The translations under genes and the position numbers were made by a program. Positions 11,449-21,167 of a stretch of 53,030 nucleotides of DNA are shown here, piece after piece. Every line of letters begins with the position of its first letter. Position 1 is the stretch's first letter. The stretch is from Byssothecium circinans (taxonomy: Eukaryota; Ascomycota; Dothideomycetes; Pleosporales; Massarinaceae). The notes under the pieces were generated by a model. The model was not told the origin of the DNA. It searched no databases and saw nothing but the letters and a program-made list of their open reading frames with translations. The stretch is taken from contig ML976999.1 in the NCBI GenBank assembly GCA_010015675.1, positions 413,340-466,369 on the forward strand, written 5' to 3'.

Positions 11449-11890
11449 TGTAGCTTGAGAGTTTAAAGCTAAAACATCTAAGACCTATATCTATATAGTG
11501 AAGGCATAGTTAAGGAGATCTGTCCTGCATAGACCCCATAAGCGGGGTTTGCATCTACACGTGACTTCGTAATATGGAATGTCAGCGCTGTGTTACCACC
11601 AAGCAAGGATCATCATCCTCCCTATTGGCTATATTTACTTCTAAAATGATTCTATTTGACTCCTTAGGATTGACAGAGACGCTTGGTGGTGGGCTGTTGA
11701 TGCATAAGGCTTGTTTTCGCTCGGAAGGAGACGTTGCGAAAAATTGCAGCAAAACCTTAGTACAAGCATAAGCACAAACTTTATTGCGAGAAACATTCTT
11801 GCACTTAAGTAATGCTTGGGTATCAAATAGCTACCCATGTTATTTGCCGATACGGCAGCTCCGTGACGGGGGGAGGACGGACGTTACCTA
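11449..11890. other. Gene-free stretch up to the left element boundary
   Basis: Short intergenic stretch between the DUF7587-like gene start and the TA (11889-11890) that flanks the HET-carrying element. It has short open frames on both strands but nothing convincing. It probably holds the promoter of the minus-strand gene. Confidence 0.5.
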
Positions 11891-11931
11891 GCGTGCATCC
11901 ACCCGTAACGGAACAACCGCCGTAACGGAAC
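11891..11931 (+). repeat. Left terminal inverted repeat of the HET element
   Basis: Forty-one bases that match the reverse complement of 16150-16190 at 38 positions. They include two internal copies of CCGTAACGGAAC spaced by CAACCG-type sequence, a subterminal repeat that could be a transposase binding site. A TA precedes it. Confidence 0.75.
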
Positions 11932-12543
11932 AGTTCATTGGTACTTCAACTTCGCAGCAACAGCGAGCTTGCGCACGCCGTGATTTTCGCAATACTGCCC
12001 CGTAATAATATACTTTAACGGCTTCTACGCCATTGCACTTACGTAGGCCTAATTCGCGAAGAGCTAGTTTTTATAGCAAAAATAAACCTTATCCCTATAG
12101 GGCCGTCGCTGTACTTATACTAGTTACTAGTTATCGTAACTTATAAAACACTTTTATATAGACCTACAAATGTAGTAATAAGGGTAAGGAATTATAATTA
12201 GCCGTAAGGCTGCGAGTAACACTTAATTTATATAGGGTCGCTACCCTAGTCAGTACCTCCTATTAGAATTATTACTAATTTTGGCTAGCACAGGATCATG
12301 ACATAATCGTAACGCATTCTAACAGAACAAGGTTGTGGCTGTCAGACCTGTGGCTGTGCAAAGTCTAGCAAGCGGGCCGACCAAAGCTCCGCAGCCTTGC
12401 GCTCAAACTTGGCTATCTCTCTACTAGTAGCAACCATCAACCAGCTCACCTCTTATAGATTTGCCTCCCTGTAGCTGGTGGCGATAATCATTTTTATTAC
12501 CGTACCATCGCCCGAGGGATTGAGGTGCTCTCTCAATTAGACC
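11932..12543. other. AT-rich non-coding flank inside the HET element
   Basis: Stop-dense sequence on both strands with many TAG and TAA triplets, consistent with old RIP. No transposase relic is recognisable. The last ~200 bases are less AT-rich and likely contain the promoter of the HET gene. Confidence 0.5.
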
Positions 12544-13911
12544 ATGCACCTCTATCTTCTCGTTCCTCCGAGCTCTCCCACATCGCGCACCATTGAAGTA
12601 AATGGGCGCCTCTGGTCACTTCAGCCTTTTGACCTCGACCGCTCCAGTGACGGGACCGGCGTCGCATATTCTTGCATCTCATACACATGGGGTTCTGGCC
12701 GCGAGCCTAGTCCCTTCGACTCGTCATTTCTCGTCTCGGATCGCACTATCCCTGCCCTGCAAACCTTCACTCGGCATCGGCCCGCCTGCTCGGCCATCTG
12801 GATCGACGCGTTCTGCGTCCCGTTGACAGAGCCCGAGCGCGCGCAGACGCTCGAGAGCATGGGCTACATCTACGCGCGGGCCGACGAAGTCCTGGTCGTC
12901 CTCTCATCAGCCGCGTCGCCCGCTCTTACTCGCATGCTCGGCTCCAGCCGCCTCGACATTGCCGATCTAGCGGTGCTAGAGTGCGAGGAGTGGGTCGAGC
13001 GCGCATGGACATATCAGGAGACTGTGAACAGCAAAGCGCTTTTGCTGACCTGCGGAGGGGAAGCGAGCGCCCTTGTTCCCGCGGACCGATTCTTCAACTG
13101 CTTGGGTTACGCGTTGGCACATTTCAACGGCTCGATAGTGGACAAACTTCGCGTCTATCCGCGGCTAAACGCTTTTGAGGATATCATGGCGGATTTCTAT
13201 ACTGCGGATTACGAGGACCGAGCTGCGCTGAATGTCATGTCAAATATGGATCGACGGGTGCAAGCACGCGCAGAAGATCATTTCTATGCGATGATTGGAG
13301 CGATTAGCGCAGAGCGGGCAAGTGCAATAGGGGAGGTACAGCCTTGCGAAGCGTTCATGAGAGTTTGTGAAAGGAAGGGCGATTTCTCTTTCGTCTATTC
13401 CGCAGCGAAGCGGGAGGAAATGCCTTGGAGAAGGTGGCGACCTGTTCCTGGAGACCTGCCTTCTATTCTCCCATGGCACGCCTGGGGTGCTCGACAGACT
13501 GGGCGTCGATGTGATGATGGACTGTGGCTCGATAACATGCTCGTAGTTCACCCAGCACCACCGCAAGAGGAAGCAAGACGATTCGTTCAGCAATGGCTGG
13601 CGAATTTCTGGAAGAACCATCCATATTCACAGCAGAATCTCGAAGAGGCTGTGTATGCCGCCCTCCAAGTCATGGGCTTCACCGGAAGCCCGCGATGCGT
13701 GACTACCACTAAGGGATACTTTTTTTCATTTGAGCCTGTCACAAATGACCTAGTGATCTCTATCTTGGTAAGCACGGCGCTTAGGTGGAGCTTGGGCGCC
13801 CCTGGCTTGATCTCATATGAAGACGGATATGAGAAGAGGGTATTGTATACTCCTGGCGTTTATGTTGGAGCTGTTGAAGGGAAAGATGCTATGTCAGTTC
13901 TAGTGGGCTGA
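12544..13911 (+). CDS. HET-domain (heterokaryon incompatibility) protein, 455 residues
   Basis: Fungal self/non-self recognition protein. HET domains are TIR-like folds whose activation triggers cell death after hyphal fusion. The hallmark blocks are present: CISYTWG (residues 44-50), IWIDAFCV (85-92) followed by the ERAQTLESMGYIYARADEVL helix region, and EEWVERAWTYQE (148-159). The C-terminal half has no domain I recognise and carries no NACHT or WD repeats. The frame is uninterrupted and GC-rich, in contrast to the AT-rich DNA on both sides, so this gene has escaped RIP or arrived late. It lies between the inverted repeats at 11891 and 16190, about 610 bases from the left one. An intron is not required. 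In the incompatibility system its partner would be elsewhere; GLTP (HET-C2 family) at 33.9 kb is unlinked here in any obvious way. Confidence 0.9.
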   Translation: MHLYLLVPPSSPTSRTIEVNGRLWSLQPFDLDRSSDGTGVAYSCISYTWGSGREPSPFDSSFLVSDRTIPALQTFTRHRPACSAIWIDAFCVPLTEPERAQTLESMGYIYARADEVLVVLSSAASPALTRMLGSSRLDIADLAVLECEEWVERAWTYQETVNSKALLLTCGGEASALVPADRFFNCLGYALAHFNGSIVDKLRVYPRLNAFEDIMADFYTADYEDRAALNVMSNMDRRVQARAEDHFYAMIGAISAERASAIGEVQPCEAFMRVCERKGDFSFVYSAAKREEMPWRRWRPVPGDLPSILPWHAWGARQTGRRCDDGLWLDNMLVVHPAPPQEEARRFVQQWLANFWKNHPYSQQNLEEAVYAALQVMGFTGSPRCVTTTKGYFFSFEPVTNDLVISILVSTALRWSLGAPGLISYEDGYEKRVLYTPGVYVGAVEGKDAMSVLVG

Positions 13912-14501
13912 TAAGGCTGAGTTCAGGGTGGAACAAATAAACGAGATCCAGAAAGAAAGCTAATTTTGTATAACTTATATAGGCCGTCGCCTTATGCGAA
14001 AAGACTATTAACTAACGTATTTATTTTCTTTATTATCTCTATTTCATAGAGGGGTCCGGGGAGCAGCAAGTATTTATATTTACCGGGGATATCTCTAGAA
14101 TATTCTAAGTATTACTAATTACTCTTCCTATAATTCGTTCTTAATATGTGCCGAACGAAGGCTTTCTCTTCTGGCAGGGCGAGGTACTGCTAGCGTTCGG
14201 CCTTTGCCTGTCTCGAGGGTCGTCCGTTATCACGATACCACACAGTGGTGCGACACGGACTTCACAGCGTTCTGCTAGGGCAGCGTAGATTCAACGCACA
14301 TTTGGAGGGAGCTCTTGCGCCAGCGCCTAGCTGGCTGGATCCATAGCTACTTACTGTGGTGATGCTGATGGATAGGACAGAGCGCGAAAGTCCGCTCAAC
14401 GCAGCGCCGGGTAATGCAACAATAGACGACGTGCGTTAAAAATAGAATAAGGCACGTGGTTGCGAAGGAATCAGATCGAGCATAGCGCCTTTTTTTTAAT
14501 A
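13912..14501. other. Non-coding interior of the HET element
   Basis: Follows the HET gene. The first ~250 bases are AT-rich and stop-dense; the rest is more balanced. No coding frame or known relic was seen. It ends at the TA (14500-14501) into which the Tc1 copy inserted. Confidence 0.5.
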
Positions 14502-15773
14502 CAAGGTGAACCCCTGAGCGGGCGGCCCTCCCCACTTTGGAGCTTTGGGCATCGAAAGTCATCGAAAATACAGTAAATTACTATACAGAAAAATGTTTCA
14601 AAATGACGTATGGCTACCACCAGCAGCTACTACCGCTTCACATCGCTCTCTTATGTTCGTACAGTACTTTTGAATATCCCCAAGCTTAATTCCTGCCCAC
14701 TCCTCCTTAATAGCCTTAATAAGCTCCTTTTTTGTTTGAGGATACCGAGCCTGTACACGCTGTTTTAGGAGCCTCCATACGTTCTCTATAGGGTTGAGAT
14801 TAGGGGAGTTTGCTGGCCACCAGAGCAGGCGGATAGCTCTGTGATGGAAGGCTTGTTTTGTACTGTTAGCTCTGTGTGGGGAGGCCCTATCCTGCATAAA
14901 TAGAGCCTTTCCAATCCCTACTCGAAAGATCTTATGCTCTATAATGAACTGCTAGATGTGGGGGAGGATCCTTTGGATGTAGCTCTCTGCCGTAAAGCTG
15001 CCCCAGACGTCTCTATCCCATATGACTAACGGTCCTTTTAAGCCGTCTCCTCCTATACAAGCCTAGACCATAACGTATGAGTAGTCCTTAAACTTTGGCA
15101 TACAACAGTTAGGTAGGTACTTTTCCTTAGGCCGCTGAGTTACAAAGACCCTCCCTTAGCTACATCGAAATGACGCTTCATCGCTCTATACAATCCAGCT
15201 CCATAACTAAGTGAACCAAGTAAGGGCAATCCTCGCCCAGAACAAGCGATCCTCTATATATTTTTAGGTAAGGAGAGGCTTCTCTGTAGCAACCCGACGA
15301 TAGTATCCTTCCTTTGCAAATGCCTTAGATAGGGTCTTCTTAGAGGCCTCTATACCAAGCTTATAAGCAACCTCTTTAAAGGGCTTTTCTCGCGAGGTTT
15401 TAGATGAAGTAGCGTGATCAATAAGACGGCGACGCGTAGGAGTATTAAGGATTGGACGACGGCCTTGAGGCTTTGTAGGAGTAATTTGGCTATAGATAAC
15501 CCAGCGAACGGTCGTACGGGGGATACTGAGTTGCTGAGCTATCTTTGAGTAGCTCCATCGAGCGTTGTAGTACAGGGCGTGAATTCGAGCTCGTTCTTGG
15601 TAAGTGAGGTGATGGAGAGGCGTTTTAGGGGCCATAGTAAGAATGCTAACATCCTTTATCATCTAGGATTCAAGTATTATATACAATTTGCTATTGGTGT
15701 ATCGAATTTTCGATGGCTTTCGATGCCCAAAGCTCCAAAGGCAGGGGGGCCGCCCGCTCAGGGGTTCACCTTG
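14502..15773 (-). mobile_element. Nested Tc1/mariner element, 1272 bp, with TA duplication
   Basis: Inverted repeats of about 67 bases (14502-14568 and 15773-15707) start CAAGGTGAACCCCTGAGCGG and differ at only about five positions. TA lies at 14500-14501 and 15774-15775. The interior encodes a minus-strand DD34E-type transposase broken by stops. The element sits inside the larger HET element, so it inserted later. Confidence 0.92.
14598..15662 (-). pseudogene. RIP-inactivated Tc1-like transposase
   Basis: One frame runs from 15662 to 14598. The first 132 codons hold a helix-turn-helix region (YQERARIHALYYNARWSYSK, then SIPRTTVRW). After that come WSDEASF (first Asp), QDRASPHRAN (second Asp) and NPIENVW (Glu), the DD34E triad of Tc1/mariner enzymes. 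About six stops interrupt the middle. Each is TAA or TAG where Gln or Trp is expected (for example before GRVFVTQRP and in the V-W-A-C motif), so all are C-to-T or G-to-A changes. The likely start is the second Met (MAPKTPLHHL, 15632). It is inactive as it stands. No function is expected. Confidence 0.9.
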
Positions 15774-15775
15774 TA

Positions 15776-16149
15776 CGTTATGACATAGTCATGCCTAATC
15801 ACATGCCAAGCCATATAGCGATCTCCCTTCTATACGGAGAAACTCTCGGGTTCCTAGCTTCTAAGTACGCTGTGTCGCTAAAGCCTAGGAATAGGAACTT
15901 TCTTAATCAGACCTTCATCCTATAGCTCCGAAACCCTGAGACATGCCGAATTTCGTGATGGGGCAGGGGATAACAGCTAAGGCGCGATTGGTCGCCGCGA
16001 ACGACATCTCCGACCGCAAGCCTCAACCGCTGTAATTTTCTAGTTTGAATCCGACGTTATATCTAGTATTAGCTGATCTATAGTAAGATAGTATCCATAA
16101 CCCTATAAAGTCGCGTTGGTACATTTCAGGTGCGGAAGAAGAGGATGTC
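15776..16149. other. Non-coding right interior of the HET element
   Basis: Between the nested Tc1 copy and the right inverted repeat. No coding frame was seen. CGTTGGTACATTTCA at 16113-16127 resembles CATTGGTACTTCA at 11936-11948 near the left end, a possible direct subterminal motif. Confidence 0.4.
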
Positions 16150-16190
16150 GTTCCGCTACGGCGGTTGTTCCGTTACGGGTGGATGTACGT
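16150..16190 (-). repeat. Right terminal inverted repeat of the HET element
   Basis: Reverse complement of the left end with three mismatches, all transitions. Followed by TA at 16191-16192. Read inward it begins ACGTACATCCACCCGTAACG. Confidence 0.75.
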
Positions 16191-16498
16191 TACATCATTA
16201 ACTTCAGATTTTTCAATGTCACCAGCACGTCATACCACAATACCACAATCAAGAATTTGAAATTTATGGTTAAAATCATTATTGATAGGAGCACTTTCGG
16301 TACTCAACAATACTAATACAAGTTTAAATTAAGCGAAGCCTTTCCACACGGCTAGGTGCAGAGAAGCACGGTTTCAAAAACTGACTCAAAAACAGATGAG
16401 AACGCTTCGATGCACTTCAGGTGCATTTCAAACGCTTCCGCAAAATGAAAGGAATGACTCACCATGACTTATTATGGCGTCTACCACTTCAAGATTAA

Positions 16499-17821
16499 TT
16501 AACGGAAAGGATTATACCAAGCCTTAGTTGGATTAACCTCCACCTCCTTCTCCGTCTGCCCCACCTGCATCTGCGCTTCCACATCCTGGTTCACCGGCCG
16601 TGGAGGAGACGCGAGGCGAACCATGGAGTTTCTAAAACGGCGGCGCTCGTAGTGTTCGCGCAGCCGCGCTGCAGCATTGAACTTCTCAGTCGGAACCACA
16701 ACCTCAGGGTCAGCGCCCTGGTTCTGGCCCTGGACCTCGTTAGCATGGTTACCACGTTCAAAAGGCTCACCTCTGTAGTTATAGGCATAAGGGTTGAACG
16801 TGGTGTGAGACCCATACACTGTGCCAGGAACATTCGATCGGTTGCCATCCTCCTCAAGAGCGTCAATATCGTACGGGCGGAGGTAGTCAGTGGGGCCGTC
16901 GACATAGGGACGATGGGACTCGGGGGGAGGCTCAGGATCCTGGAAAGGGTTCATTGCCATACCACCCAAATCACCACCTTCGCCGTTCTCGAAATCTTCC
17001 TCTGGGGAAGCTCGCCCCTTCCCCCTCCCCCCACCCTTGTAGTTGTACACATAGGGGTTAGGGTTATAAGGGTTAAAAAACGAGTCTGGTGAACCAGTGC
17101 GGTCCTTATGCTTGACCCGCTGAGCCCTCTCCTCGTCCGAGTCATATAACACATAGTTCTCCGGCCGAGGCTCAGGAATTGGTGAGTGGAAAGGGCCCAC
17201 AGACCGCGGTCTAAACATACCATCGGGGTCCCTGAAAGGATCTACGACAGTATTAACCTGCTCTGCAGCCCTTGAATACGGCGTTCTCGGCAATTTCATA
17301 TACTGCGAATTATTGCTACCTGCCAAAGCCGCCACATCGGCCTCTTCCTGACGCTTTACGACTAGCGGCAGCAAAGGATCCCCTAGTGACTGCAAAAATT
17401 TGATTCGACTGTCGCGGGACGCGCAACCGGGACATTCGCCCCGGTAGTTGATCCAAAAGAGGTAGATGACGCCGAGGATGGTACTCAAGGCGAAGAATGC
17501 AAAGGTGATCATGAGGAAGGCGAAGAGTGCGGTGTTCATGGGATCTCCAGGCTTAACGTCACCTGGAATGGTGGAGGGAGGTGGGTGAGAGGAGGTGATG
17601 GAGCTCGGCATGCCCATAGAGGTGGAAGAAGGGACTCGAGTGGGGACAGTCGATGTAGTGAATGTTGTAGAAGCGACGGTAGATACCTTGCTACGTGTAT
17701 CACTACCCTCAGTTACGGGAGGGCCTGGAGGGCGTGTCGTAGGTGGAAGTAGAGTTATCGTAGAGATTGGCGATGGGGAGACCACGACAGTGCCGGTGAC
17801 TGTGGTGAAGATGACCGACAT
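16499..17821 (-). CDS. Single-pass membrane protein with mucin-like ectodomain, 440 residues
   Basis: Residues 1-95 are Ser/Thr/Pro-rich (many TTST, PSS and PPP runs), like heavily O-mannosylated ectodomains. There is no clear cleavable signal peptide, so the single hydrophobic segment at ~97-123 (FAFLMITFAFFALSTILGVI) probably serves as anchor. A Cys pair (CPGC) and a long, charged, Tyr-rich cytoplasmic tail follow. The tail repeats an FNPY..YVYNYKG and FNPYAYNYRG motif and contains NPF motifs (MNPFQDP and the extreme C-terminal YNPFR) of the kind bound by EH-domain endocytic adaptors. This suggests a surface sensor or cargo receptor, which is inference. I do not know the family. Single exon; it begins 300 bases beyond the right end of the HET element. 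Confidence 0.7.
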   Translation of the reverse strand: MSVIFTTVTGTVVVSPSPISTITLLPPTTRPPGPPVTEGSDTRSKVSTVASTTFTTSTVPTRVPSSTSMGMPSSITSSHPPPSTIPGDVKPGDPMNTALFAFLMITFAFFALSTILGVIYLFWINYRGECPGCASRDSRIKFLQSLGDPLLPLVVKRQEEADVAALAGSNNSQYMKLPRTPYSRAAEQVNTVVDPFRDPDGMFRPRSVGPFHSPIPEPRPENYVLYDSDEERAQRVKHKDRTGSPDSFFNPYNPNPYVYNYKGGGRGKGRASPEEDFENGEGGDLGGMAMNPFQDPEPPPESHRPYVDGPTDYLRPYDIDALEEDGNRSNVPGTVYGSHTTFNPYAYNYRGEPFERGNHANEVQGQNQGADPEVVVPTEKFNAAARLREHYERRRFRNSMVRLASPPRPVNQDVEAQMQVGQTEKEVEVNPTKAWYNPFR

Positions 17822-18637
17822 GATTGCAACTTCCTGGTGTTTCTACCTTATAATTGCAAGTAGATTTGACGAGTAGTATTGTTTCAAGCTGTAGTCTGCT
17901 TTTTGGGATTTTTTGGTGGTAGTTTCTAGTCTAGATGTTAGTATACAGATGAGCTGGGGATTATAACCTATGATGGAGCTGTAGATATAGCTACACAAAG
18001 CTGATGCGTAGCAGAACAAGCGGATTGTTGCTCAACAATGTAAGAAGAACATATTATGATGGATGGGTCTTCGTACTATAAGGACAGCGGCGGAGTCTGT
18101 GCATGCACAACGTTGTAGTGTTGCTTGCAGGGGATAATGAATGAGACTATATTCGCTTGCCGATAGCATCCATATAGCAATTCCTTCTAATGGCACTTAA
18201 TGACATGCAATACAGAGATAGTAAATTATGGACGGTAGGAAATAAGTAGTTTAATATGCAAAAATGCCATTTTGAGGCCAAGCAAAGAGAATCAAGCTAC
18301 GAAATGAATGAGCTTTGATACTCAATTAGTGGAACATTTTCCCACCTGTTCAGAGTAGAATATTCATACCCTATAGCGCATATAGTTAGCACTTTGTGAA
18401 CTATACAGTCCAAAACTAGGCTGATTAATATGCAGATATGTCTACGTCCTCGCCTCCGTCTAAGGAACAGCATCACCATGAGTTGCAAAACAAAAGTGTT
18501 GGCGTTGGAGCCGTCGGCCCTAAGACTTAAACTATTTGTGTTGGTTTACAGAGGAGTAGGTATAAAGTTAACAAAATAATAGTACGTTCCTCATGCAATA
18601 ACCACGTTTTCGCTATTCTATAATCAACCGTTGTCAA
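17822..18637. other. Gene-free stretch
   Basis: Upstream region of the membrane protein starting at 17821 and 3' region of the repeat protein ending at 18638. It has several short AT-rich patches. No coding frame or RNA gene was recognised. Confidence 0.5.
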
Positions 18638-19796
18638 TTACGGGAAAAGCCCGGCGGACAAAGGGCTGAAGTCAACACCGTGACACTCATCATCGGAGGG
18701 ATAACCTTGACTAGCTGGTAGATTACCAGAGAGTGTGCTGAGGTCAACCTTGACATTTTCGTGGTCTGAGCTATAACCGTTATCGGCTGCTACTCCACCA
18801 GATAGAGTGCTGAGGTCAACACTGACGCCTTCGCTGTCTGAACTGGAACTATCTTCGGCTGGTAGTCTACTAGATAAAGTGCCGAAGTCAACAGGCATAC
18901 TCATGGTCTAAGCTAGAATCTAAATGAGCTGGAAGACCGGACAAAGTGTTAAGGTCAATACCCACGATTTCGTTTTCGGAGCTAGGACACTGGTCGCCGG
19001 GTAGGCCACCAGACAGAGAGCTCAAGTCCACATTCGCATAGTCGCCCTCTGAGCTGGGACTTTGGTAGTCCGACAGACCTCCAGAAAAGGTTCTGGGATC
19101 AACACGCACGTACTCGTTGCCCTGATTAGCTGGCAGACCACCGTCCAATGTGCTGAGGTCAACACCCAGATATTCGTTGTCTGAGCTGGAACTTTCGTCG
19201 GCTCGTAGCAAATCCAAACCAGACGATTCATTCAAGCCAAAGGCCACATAATTGTGGTCATTATCCGTTTGAGCTTCCCGAGTATCCTCGGTTGAGGAGG
19301 CATCCGGAAAATGAGGGAAAGGCCCGCGGTTCACTTCCACAGAAGCAGGCCGTGGAGACACAACATCCAGTTCGGAACTAAATGACGAGGATGTGACAGT
19401 CGCATTTGCAATTGATGTTTCACGATCCTGTTCATCCACGGTGATGCCTGAGAATCGCCACCAACGCGGCATATCGCTGTAGGCTCGGGGCGGAAGAGGC
19501 GTAGGGCCACTAACTGCAGGGCCTGTGGGATGTGAAACGAAGTACGCAGCAGGCGGTTGAGCCGGGCGTGATAAAAAGCCGTAGCATGCGCCGTTTTCGA
19601 CGTTGCGGTTGTGGTTGACGTCACCCATTTCCATGTCTCCCGGAGGCGCCCTAGAAGTGGGATCCAGAAAAACAGCGACCCTTTGCGGAATGTTGCTCAA
19701 AGGCCAAGCGGCGCACACGAGGCAGTATGCAAAGTAGATGGCAAATAGAGACAGGACGACTAAAGAGAGGATTCCGACCATGAGTCTAAAATCCAT
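18638..19796 (-). pseudogene. Single-pass membrane protein with 24-residue repeats, frameshifted
   Basis: The protein starts at 19796 with a hydrophobic segment (residues ~6-28) that acts as signal anchor, followed by a Pro-rich linker and a tail of about eight imperfect 24-residue repeats. The consensus is roughly SSSDxEyvxVDLSTLSGGLP plus four variable residues. The first four repeats are in one frame (to 18888) and the last four continue in another (18904 to 18638). The junction inside repeat five reads DHEY then VDFGTL, so one extra base is enough to explain the break. As sequenced the product stops at 302 residues. I do not recognise the repeat. It could be a recent null allele, repeat-length slippage or an assembly error. 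The acidic Ser-rich repeats look like a phosphorylated or extracellular spacer. Confidence 0.65.
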
Positions 19797-21167
19797 TCCC
19801 CCTGTAAGTTGTAGCTGGTTGGAGTGTGGGTAAGGAGTGCCTGTTTGTGTTGTTTGTCTCTTGCAGTTCGATCTGCGTTGTTAAAAAAGTAAAGGAGCAG
19901 GTTTGGAGTATGCGGCTACTCTATAAATAAGAGCGCGCCTTTTGTACGAGGGGGGAGTTATTGTTAAGGATGGCTATGCATTGTTAGGAATCTTAACAAA
20001 CGCACTGCTGCACGATGCTGTGATTACACAATGCAAAGGACGTGTAATTGTTACGAGGGGGGTTCACGTACCTTCTTCCTGGTCCGTGTTAGAGTAGGTG
20101 GGTACGGTTGGTGCGAACTCCGTCGTGGTGGTCTTCAGTGATTTGAGAGGCAATCGTACAAATGACTTAACCTGTTGAAGAGTACCAATTCTATAACGAA
20201 CTATAGAATAACTAACAAGTATTAATCTAGGTAAGAGATGAACTGCTGTGAGAAAGTTGACTACAAAGAATCGGAAACAGAAAGATTAAAGGGAATCCAT
20301 CTAGCCTTCATACCACTGATTCCCATTCTTCGAGTCATCATGCTCGCCCTGATCTGTCCCAAGACCACCGATCACACCGAGCGTCCTTTGCTCGCCTTGA
20401 TCTGTGCCAAGACCACCGATCACACCGAGCATCATTTGTCACCTGACTGCTGACATAATCTAGCCCCGCACTCTCCTGCATTACCATCACGCCGTCCGTC
20501 AAGCCTCTACACCCTTCTGGTGCCTCTGCTTGGTCCCATCGTCCTTGCGTGTTGTCTTGTGGTAACAGTAATGATGAATAGTCTTGGTTACCACTGCGAG
20601 GTGTCAGCGTCCGTATGGTATCAGTGACGTGTAAAGGGCAAAATAGTCAATTACATAACTAAATTTTATCCAGCAAGAAATATTCACACCGTACTAAAAG
20701 ACCGAGTTCCTAATAAGAGTATTCTAGACTGCTACTGTGCGACTCAACAGGAAAGATTGGCTTGCCAGTCGCCACGGTTAGTAACCACCCGCCATATCGT
20801 TTTTTCATCGGCGAACGTGATGGTGATCAAGGTAAATCACAAAATGCAATTACCGCATCCGCCTAACAATCATGCAGAGCAGACCATCATAAAGCCGAAG
20901 GATGGGCATGGAAACGTTCCACTCTGGGAAATGTAAGATCGGCTGAACCCACTATTTGGCCAATAACAGTAGTGATAGTTTGCATGCAGCGGTACGAAAT
21001 CACAAGGAGCCAGGTATCACGTTTCATTGACCGGAGCCCCGGTTAGCGCTTCACGTCCACGAAAGCTCACTGGTTAGAAATTATTATTTCTATTGAGATC
21101 GCATTGCTGTTCCACTGCATTTGCATGAAATCCTTTTCGGCCAATCCCCGCAATCCAAATGGGGAAA
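19797..21167. other. Gene-free stretch with one tandem repeat
   Basis: No convincing gene. It holds the promoter of the repeat protein (an AT-rich TATTTATA on the minus strand near 19922-19930), the 48-bp tandem repeat and the 3' side of the aldehyde dehydrogenase gene. Confidence 0.5.
20341..20436. repeat. Tandem repeat, two 48-bp copies
   Basis: Copies at 20341-20388 and 20389-20436 share TGCTCGCC.TGATCTGT and CCAAGACCACCGATCACACC. They differ at about five bases. Not part of a recognised gene. Confidence 0.85.

Larger units (their letters stand above)
11891..16190. mobile_element. 4.3 kb TIR element with TA flanks carrying a HET-domain gene
   Basis: The ends are 41-bp inverted repeats (11891-11931 and 16190-16150, 38 of 41 identical) with TA immediately outside each (11889-11890 and 16191-16192), as expected for the Tc1/mariner/pogo superfamily. 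The outer 20 bases read GCGTGCATCCACCCGTAACG on the left and ACGTACATCCACCCGTAACG on the right. Inside are AT-rich, degenerate flanks (about 11950-12300, 13950-14160), an intact HET-domain gene (12544-13911) and a nested Tc1 copy (14502-15773). I find no transposase of its own. Without the nested copy it is about 3.0 kb. The same end sequence recurs at 47037, 48419 and 49829, the last upstream of an intact pogo transposase. I infer a non-autonomous pogo-type element with a captured or co-mobilised gene. The alternative is two unrelated solo ends. Confidence 0.62.

Noticed and set aside
11891..16190. Starship (giant mobile element) interpretation of the HET-bearing segment
   Set aside because: No tyrosine-recombinase captain gene is present. 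The short inverted repeats and TA flanks fit a DNA transposon instead.
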